From NCBI GenBank assembly GCA_021234155.1, contig JAJEKV010000005.1, positions 16,094,826 to 16,158,825 on the forward strand: DNA of 64,000 bases, written 5' to 3'. Position numbers and translations under genes: made by a program. Source of the DNA: Isoetes taiwanensis. Taxonomy: Eukaryota; Streptophyta; Lycopodiopsida; Isoetales; Isoetaceae. Below, piece after piece: positions 57,160-64,000 of the stretch. The notes beneath the pieces are model-generated. The model saw only the letters and a list, made by a program, of their open reading frames with translations. It was not told the DNA's origin and did no database searches. Each line of letters starts with the position of its first letter. The stretch's first letter is position 1.

Positions 57160-57449
57160 ATTCCCCAAGTTGGGTTAGGTGCAGACGATGTTGACCAAGC
57201 TGGACCAAGTCACGCTTAGCGTGCCATTTATGAGCTCTCTTGTATGCTATAAAAAAAATTATTGATTGAACAATTGCTTTAGACACATTTAATAAAATAT
57301 CTTTGGCATTTTATGTATTTATTTTTGTTGCACTTGATTTCTTTTATAATTTATAAGTCATATTGAGTTGTTTTTTATTGTGTGCAGTTAACATAAAGCG
57401 TATCCGCAGGAAATTGAACAAACAACTTACTTAGTGCCAAACAAAAAGT

Positions 57450-58622
57450 ATGTCTCAACAATCGAGTTCGTCTCATCAGCAAGATACTATTTCTCGTCAG
57501 ACGAGAGAAGGGGCTGATGAAATTGGGCAAGGGGGCAACTTCTCCTTCCCATCCTCTTTGATAACTCCAGATTTGTATTCCCTTCTCTATCTACATTATC
57601 GGAGGTTAGGGCACAACAGCTACAGAGAGCAGAGGAACATGCTACAACAAATGAAGCACGTGCAAAAGAGCTGTTGAGGTTGAGGGCAATGGCAGAAGTG
57701 GCCAAGAAAGAAGGTGTCATGATTACAAAGGTGCATGAAGTTGCATGTGACATGTGCCCAGGTTGTTGCCCACATGGAGCGGATTATGAGGATGTCGAGG
57801 CTAATATAGATGCCAAACAGTTTGACGCCGACTGGTCAAGCAGGAGAGCAGGCAAATATAAAGCATACGACTGCAAGATCCCTGAAGTCCGAGCTAAAGC
57901 TTTGGAGAGGTGGGTCCAAGTGAAAGGAACATACCATGAATTCAGCAAGACGTTTGCCAAGCAAGTGTATTATGAAATTGTGAAAGGGGAGCCTGTAAAT
58001 TATGCTAGCAAAAAATGGAAACAAAGAAGCGGTAGTGGTAGCAGTAAGAGAGTGAAACTCATGAACGGTTCTGAAAGCGCCCTTGGTGATGAACCCGTAA
58101 CTATAAACTATTTGCTTCCAGATGCCATAAAACTTTTAGATGTGGCGGGGGTTGCGGCAGCAGGTGCAGTGGCGGAAGAGGTAGATCTGAGGCTCGGCTA
58201 GAAAATGAAAGAAGTCGAAATCTTACTCAGTCAGAGGAGAACTTATGCTTAGAAGACCGTGCAAATGCTCACGACAAGATGCCATGAAGAATCAACTTGC
58301 AGCTTTGGTTAGGGAAAACACGGTGTTGAGAGTAGACAATGAGCATATATCTTTGATCGACCCGAACAGATTCTGATCCCTTAGAAGTCTCGAAGGAAGC
58401 GGGGGCATTGCATACCTCCCTCCCGAATACCTATATGAGAGCCAATGGGAGGATGTAAAGAACGGGGACTACAGATATTGTCAAGGTTGTGGGGACAATT
58501 TGACCCAAGTTGGTTGGTATGCCTTGGGATGTGGACATCGTCTGCATTTGAGATGTTTGGATTGGATGATAAGCAGTAGGTTCTGTCCAGCAGAGGATGG
58601 ATATATTATATCGGAGCGGTAG
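57450..58622 (+). pseudogene. Coiled-coil plus RING-H2-like region, decayed
   Basis: A short N-terminal Gln/Ser-rich frame starts at 57450. The main frame (about 57590-58201) reads VRAQQLQRAEEHATTNEARA, KELLRLRAMAEVAKKEG (coiled coil), then CDMCPGCCPHG, and a basic domain with KALERWVQVKGTYHEFSK and KKWKQRSGSGSSKRVK. After frame changes, 58479-58622 encodes CQGC-x13-CGHRLHLRC-x9-CP, a RING-H2 pattern whose eighth ligand is missing (CPAE instead of CPxC), ending at TAG. It lies 290 bp downstream of the kinase on the same strand and may be the same gene. Confidence 0.55.
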
Positions 58623-59230
58623 TATGCCGTGCTTAACATGCAATCACGCATGCCCTCCTTGCCGCCTCTAATTGCTCGCAGGAGGGACGGAATGGCTCAT
58701 GCGTTCCAAAGCCAGCGTGAGATAGACCTTTGGAGGGGGTGGAAGAACCGCGTGAAGGTGAGGATGTACCAGATATTAACTAGTACCTGCCTCCCGCTCC
58801 TGGGCCACATGGTGATTGGGTGACGTGGTGGTGGAGGATCAGGACGATTACTTAAACCCATGACCTTTGAATACACTTCTATCTACATTATTTTTTTATT
58901 TTTCCCTAAGATCTCAGATGCACATAATCCAATGTTCGTTGACGAGGATTTGTTTATCTTAATAGATTTTTGGGGGTTGCATTGCCGCATTGAGTTGTTT
59001 GTGTAATAGTTAAGTATGCGAGTGAGTCAAAACATCTGCACATGCAATATATTTGACATCTGGACCTCTAGTTAGGCCTTCTTTTCTTTGAACATCATAG
59101 TAGATAAAACCATGGTGATCACTGAAAAGAAGGGCCTGATGTAGAGGGACAGATGCTAATTGGGATTAGTGGACTAACTGTCATCTCTTTCACCCTGGCT
59201 TAGTCTTTTTTTGTTTGTCCTGTTTGATGT
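58623..59230. other. Downstream sequence, no assigned gene
   Basis: A short + frame to 58823 could be a remnant of the preceding gene's next exon. The rest is AT-rich, without features. Confidence 0.3.
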
Positions 59231-59286
59231 ATCTAAAGTGCCCCCTAGGATGAGCTCGCTCACTCATTTTAGGTGGCACTTTAGAT
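59231..59286. repeat. 56-bp near-perfect hairpin
   Basis: Arms of 24 bp (59231-59254 and 59263-59286) with about three mismatches around an 8-bp loop ctcgctca. Each arm begins or ends with atctaaagtgcc or its complement. Confidence 0.85.
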
Positions 59287-59410
59287 TATTCAAATAAGAA
59301 TCAAGCTGCGTTATATAAGAATAAGAATAAGGCTCCTAAAAGCTGCATTATTCATCTGAATCAAGCTTCTAAATCAGAGGATAAACCCATCGGAGAAAAA
59401 TACAAAGGAG

Positions 59411-59623
59411 ATGGATTTTACACTAGGATCGGCAATAGGGGCAGGAAATGGGAGTAGCAGGAGTCCGAGTTTTTCAGATCGACAGATTTCAAGCATAACA
59501 ACTGATTTGCGAGATAATACAACTCCAAACACGACTTCTGGAACTCCAACTCCGACAATGCTTTCGCCAACCAGCATCTCTGGCAAGCATGGCCGAGAGC
59601 TAGACCTTGATGAGGCAAAATAA
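59411..59623 (+). CDS. Short Ser/Thr-rich ORF, unassigned
   Basis: A 70-codon frame starting MDFTLGSAIGAGNGSSRS and ending ELDLDEAK, preceded by a tatataag stretch at 59312 that could be a TATA box about 95 bp upstream. After the TAA the same frame stays open and reads AIERYHQSNGVPDRHLARIN. It is rich in Ser, Thr and Asn, with no domain. It may be a small gene, a 5' exon, or chance. Confidence 0.25.
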   Translation: MDFTLGSAIGAGNGSSRSPSFSDRQISSITTDLRDNTTPNTTSGTPTPTMLSPTSISGKHGRELDLDEAK

Positions 59624-59918
59624 TCTACAGCTATTGAGCGCTATCATCAGAGTAATGGGGTCCCAGATCGGCATCTGGCCAGAATCAACTGCATCTACGG
59701 CAGGACCCTGAGCTTGAGTTTGGATTTGGGTCTAAGCTTGATCTTGGGCTTGGCCTTGTTGGGTTTGTGCAGGTAGGGACAATCTTTTCTAACAGAAATG
59801 GGCAGGTGCACCATAGCCATAACTCCAGTTCGATAGGAACTCCACTTCGACAGGATCAGAGATGGCTTTGTCACCGGATTAAGAAGGGTTCAGAAGGAAA
59901 GGACCCAAAAGCGGGCCG

Positions 59919-59952
59919 CTTAAGCTTAAGCTTAAGCTTAAGCGCTTAAGCA
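59919..59952. repeat. AAGCTT-type palindromic repeat
   Basis: gcttaagcttaagcttaagc repeated, ending gcgcttaagc: a 6-bp palindromic unit in four to five copies. Confidence 0.9.
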
Positions 59953-60230
59953 ATCTGCCATATCAAAATCAAGAATCAGGAAAAAAATTTGTCTGCAAAT
60001 ATCTAAACGCCAAGCACTGTTTCCAGGCGATTCACCAAGCTCAGGGTCTATTGCCTTTGGCCCAACGCATTTCCACAAGCCCAGCCTGTTCTAACGCCAT
60101 CTATGGAAGGAGCAAGCCCTCCTTACTTCCGCCATAGCCGCAACATCTGCAAAACCTCCCAAAAAACATGAGGTAACAAATTTGAATTTTTACTGGGGAT
60201 ATTCCACCAGGCAGAATCAATTACAGATGA

Positions 60231-60403
60231 TGATTCCGTCGCGTGGAATAAAAGGGCGGTGATTCCATCCGGCGGGATTTAGAAGTTGTGATTCCGCCGG
60301 AAGGTATTAAACTAAGTGTCAGGTACGGAAAACGGGACCTCCAAAACGGATCCCGTTCTCGGAGGGTCTATGATTCTACGGAGAGTATTCACCGCGACGG
60401 AAT
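60231..60403. mobile_element. Possible MITE with 20-bp inverted arms, 173 bp
   Basis: tgattccgtcgcgtggaata at 60231-60250 pairs with 60384-60403 at 18 of 20 positions. The interior repeats the word tgattcc(g/a)(c/t)c twice more and is GC-richer than its flanks. No target duplication is clear and there is no coding capacity. Confidence 0.5.
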
Positions 60404-60985
60404 CACCAAAACCAGGGTAAAGCTATTTTCACCCTGTACAAATAATATAATATAATATAATATGTCATAGGCTTTTTTCTTATGTAGCCCGTTGCTTGCA
60501 CATGTAAATTGCTAAAAAGAAGACAACATGCATGGCTTAGATAATATCATGCTATTTTATATTTCCATCGAGTTATCCCAACAAGTTTCTAGAAATATAA
60601 ACTACATGTGGAATTGAATGGCATGATATAGTTTTAACTTCAGATTGCAACTACAATTTTATTGACATAATGCAGTTTCAAATTGCAGCATATTCAGCAG
60701 ATAAAACTACTTCAATTCCATTTTACGCCAATAACATTCTTTCTGATCACAATTTACTCACTCTCTCAATTTGACTGCAGAGTTACTGAGTCGTTTCTTT
60801 CCTATAAAAAGAGCTATGGTATACATCATCTATATGACCCCCTGCAATTTTTCCTTCTCTCTTCTAGTCCTTTCCCATGCAAGTTTAGCATAAAGACAAG
60901 ATCTACTAATGCATTCAATCATGGCAAAAAAGAATCTAGAAACAATTTAAGGGCCTCACAAAAAAATATTATTTAGCAAGATCAA
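60404..60985. other. AT-rich sequence, no assigned gene
   Basis: Includes a (taata)n run near 60440-60462. The + frame at 60683-60976 has no domain. Confidence 0.3.
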
Positions 60986-61250
60986 CTTTCACTCTGATAC
61001 CAATTGTTACAAATGCACCTCCAAACTTCACAAACTCCGTTATATAGAAACAAATGCAATCACTGAGAATTGGAACTTTTGGCACAAATTCACCACCCAA
61101 CCAGGCTAAAACTTGTGAATACTGCAAACAGGATCTATCTGGCTCTTCTCAATCTGAGAACTGACATAGCAACCGCTCTATCTTCTTTGGGTTTCTGCCT
61201 TTAACGAGATATAATTCTAGGATCTAGCTCAAGCTTTTGTTCTAGACTCT
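60986..61250 (-). mobile_element. LTR edge with tRNA-Met-type primer-binding site (fossil)
   Basis: On the - strand the sequence reads ...TTTGTAACA, A, TTGGTATCAGAGTGAAAG. TGGTATCAGAG is the initiator-tRNA-Met primer-binding site used by many plant LTR retrotransposons, and it directly follows a CA-ended LTR. The LTR would extend to higher coordinates from about 61002; its far end was not found. No gag or pol follows in the window, so this is a partial or non-autonomous copy. The end coordinate given is only nominal. Confidence 0.6.
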
Positions 61251-61902
61251 AGATTTAAGGTTCAAGAATAACAGGGGATTCATTCTAAAATGCTACAACC
61301 TCTTCCCATGTTTGAGAATCTTTTAGTCCTTTTGGATAACTTCTCTGAGATACACATGATTACTGGAATAAGGCGATAAGAGTGAATTGGCTTATAATCT
61401 GCAGTGGAATTAAGATACAAGCTAGTCTCTAGCTTCCACATATCCCTTCTACAAATTGCTTGCTTATCTATAATCCCTGGGTGAGATGCTGGAGCATGGG
61501 GACCCTTAGATTGACTTTTGCTCTGAAATCAACGCCCGAATGGACATCGAGCACAAAGACCATAGTTATGAAACACGGCTATGGGAAATGTAACGGGTCC
61601 CTAAATTTTAGAAAACAAAAATGACAATGAACATGGTAACAGATAACACAGAAATATTCTCAAAATACCTTAAAGTTTGGAAAAAAAGATCAATAAAAAG
61701 GCATTGTTTCATTATATTTGGACAAAACCTAAATTTGTAGACTAGTTTCTGAATTCATCTGTTGATGTAGCTTTTCTCAAACTAGTTGCCATCCCCAATG
61801 AGTGCTGAATATGTTTCAGCGATGAGCATAGAAATCTAGGCAGTCTTGGGAAGCTTTTTCTTATTCAATGGCTCGCAGGGACTGGTTTCCATGAAGCGAG
61901 CT
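61251..61902. other. Possible LTR body or unassigned sequence
   Basis: No coding signal; part of this may belong to the LTR starting at about 61002. Confidence 0.25.
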
Positions 61903-62085
61903 GAATGGTCTCGAAACTCTCAACTGTCTATTTGACGGTCTTCAATAGCATACTCTACCCAAGAATGGTCTCGAAACTCTCAACTATCTATTTGACGGTC
62001 TTCAATAGCATACTCTACCCAAGAATGGTCTCAAAATTCTCCTTATTATTGTCCATTTGAGGGTCCTTAGTAAGGTTTTCAGTAG
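61903..62085. repeat. 60-bp tandem repeat, two copies plus a degenerate third
   Basis: gaatggtctcgaaactctca starts at 61903 and 61963 with one or two differences, and again at 62023 in weaker form. Confidence 0.92.
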
Positions 62086-64000
62086 TCTACCCTACCCATC
62101 GTCCGGGCATGCTGAAACAAACAATGGTGCCCTTCAATAGCATATCCTAACCGAGTGGGGCATCTTTGTTCACATCGGTTGGTCAACCTTTCACCATCAA
62201 GGATGTATCCCTCCATGAATCCTTTCAATCTAGAACCTTAACAATAATGTAGGAGACATGTTTCTTGAAGATGATGAAAGATATGGAAACGCATCATTAT
62301 TGCTATTCATTCATGAGTACAGCAGATAGAGTCATCTCTATTTTTCATCTTAGTTTGTTGTTGTCTAGCATTAATAATCACAAAGCGTTAACTTAGAACA
62401 ATAACGTAGCCTTACCATAACCTCGCCCCTGCAACCCAAGTAATTAATCCAACAAGCATAACCACAATGCATAATTATATCAAGCATAACCATTGCAACT
62501 TGATTCCAACATTAAAACCACATACACAATACCCAAGCAACCATAGCATCAACATTGCAACCAATATTCCTCAGGGTCTGAGCAAGGTCAACTCAGCTGA
62601 TCAGGCCAGTGACATAGAGGCGGGGTAACCACGTGTGTACACACCCATTCACGCTGCGTCCAGCATTGGAGGACCACTTACTTTGCATGACGTTGCACCA
62701 TACGGTACCAACGCCCGATGTTCAAATATTACCATGTGCAAAACCGTGAGTCTAGACCATCGCACCTAGACTCCGGCCCCAGAGGTCTATATCAAAGAAT
62801 TTCACTATAGACAATTACATACAATTCACCATCATGCCCCATGCCTTAACATACTCAACATCAAATAAATTCCATAATTCACACTTTATGTAACATGAAA
62901 TGTCCAACCATAGCCTTAATAATGCAAAATGCAACCATCACTATTAAATTAAAAATAAACGTCTACATCTTCCATAGATTCACTAACAACAAAGTCACTA
63001 GCTATATCTAAGATTATAATAATGAGTTAATCTCTAGCATTATAATTGTCATTGTGCTTCCGTTCCCAATTTCCCCATACACGACACCTGTGCCTTGCAT
63101 TTTTACCCCTCTTAATTTAACTAATTTCAAAGGCTTTAAACCATAACTCGCTAGCTTGTTTAGACCACTCATGTCGTAATTATAAATAACTTAATTATTA
63201 GCATTAACCCTCCTAACTTAGGCCTTAATCTTTAACAAATAACTTCGCCCGACTCCTTGTTCAGCTAACCCTTACTATTTTAATTTAACTTATAAGCTTA
63301 GCTTAAATCTTAAATTTATTATATTACTACCTTATTAACAAAGTACTAATTGTTAACATTTTTTGTCATTTCTAACCTAACCCTAACGTGCATCTTGAAT
63401 GATCTCGACTGCGGTACTTGGGATATGGCCTCAGGGCCATCGAATCCATGCCATAACCTCTTGGGTCCGGTAGATTCGGCTCTTACAAGGATTTCGGGCC
63501 AAATCTTCGCGATTATGGTCAATCGGGTAGTTCTAACCCTTTCTCTTCCTTCTTTGGATCCTCATGGAAACTCTCTGTGATTACGCATAAGAACCACATA
63601 AATTTTCCGATTTAATCTTCTAAGGGGTTCTTAATCCAAAACGACACGGTTCTGAGCTGAATTACCCTGATTGGATCATCTTTTGCTTGCCGAGAGACCA
63701 AATTATCCGCCACAACCCGCATGGATCTCAATGATTCCTTCCTTTGCCCAAATCGACCCTCTTTGAGGCCAATCGACCCAATCGGACCAGCTTTCATGCT
63801 TCTCAGACATTCCCACTAAATAAGATCATGCCAATTCCACAAGCAGCATGCAAGAGATAAATACTGACGTCTTGGCTTGTGCTTGCTTCATCAATTTAGT
63901 TTTAATCCTTTCTTCCAAATTCTAACCGATTCAAACCTTTCCATTCCAGCTTCTTCTATCATAGATTACAGCTACAGCTACAGCTATTACTTTGATGGAA
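62086..64000. other. No assigned gene
   Basis: Low-complexity, C/A-rich and AT-rich sequence. The + frame at 63350-63580 and the - frame at 63612-63797 have no recognisable domain. The window ends next to a short acagct repeat at 63968-63985. Confidence 0.35.

Overview
The window looks like nuclear DNA of a land plant with a large, transposon-rich genome. It contains a plastid-type RNA-binding protein fragment, a PPR fragment, fragments of an armadillo-repeat kinesin of the plant KIN-U kind, exons bounded by GT/AG sites, and several classes of plant transposon. A kinase family with an HxDLHPGN catalytic loop and a DWG motif points weakly to a non-seed plant (moss, lycophyte or fern); that is a recollection of the family, not something tested. 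I found no clearly intact host gene, no rRNA, no convincing tRNA and no CRISPR. Nearly everything recognisable is a transposon or a gene fragment.

Layout. 0-6.2 kb: a GAA microsatellite, a Ty3-type gag fossil, a nearly full-length but broken hAT transposase (- strand), a short poly(A)-tailed retroposon between 12-bp target duplications, and the tail of a LINE (- strand). 7.5-17.2 kb: a candidate 9.6-kb DNA transposon. It has about 21-bp terminal inverted repeats, a + strand gene ending in a Ulp1-type (C48) cysteine protease, and a convergent - strand gene with a Cys cluster and a DG..F-type DDE transposase core. 18 kb: a LINE/SINE-like tail between 16-bp target duplications. 20.7-22.1 kb: a 5'-truncated LINE. 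22.5-25.1 kb: unassigned exon-like pieces, two of them GC-rich and transit-peptide-like.

27.2-48.8 kb is a three-level nest. A LINE (ORF1, APE-type endonuclease, RT with YVDD, ATTCT-repeat tail) is split by a 16.5-kb Ty3-type LTR retrotransposon on the - strand (LTRs 27567-28152 and 43509-44097, 5-bp target duplication CGGAT). That element is in turn split inside its RT region by a 4.8-kb CACTA-like element (35070-39870, 3-bp target duplication ATT, subterminal AACCACTATA-type repeats). The order of insertion is therefore clear: LINE, then LTR element, then CACTA-like element.

49.7-49.8 kb holds a GC-rich fold-back MITE-like element. 52.1-55.9 kb is a mosaic of pieces from unrelated genes, all on the - strand: ARM-kinesin exons, two unassigned coding blocks, RRM exons and a PPR unit. 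This is the arrangement expected of a gene-capturing transposon. 56.1-58.6 kb (+ strand) carries a decayed protein kinase followed by a coiled-coil/RING-H2-like region. The last 5 kb is mostly unassigned. It contains a 56-bp hairpin, a 173-bp element with inverted arms, an LTR-edge/primer-binding-site fossil and a 60-bp tandem repeat.
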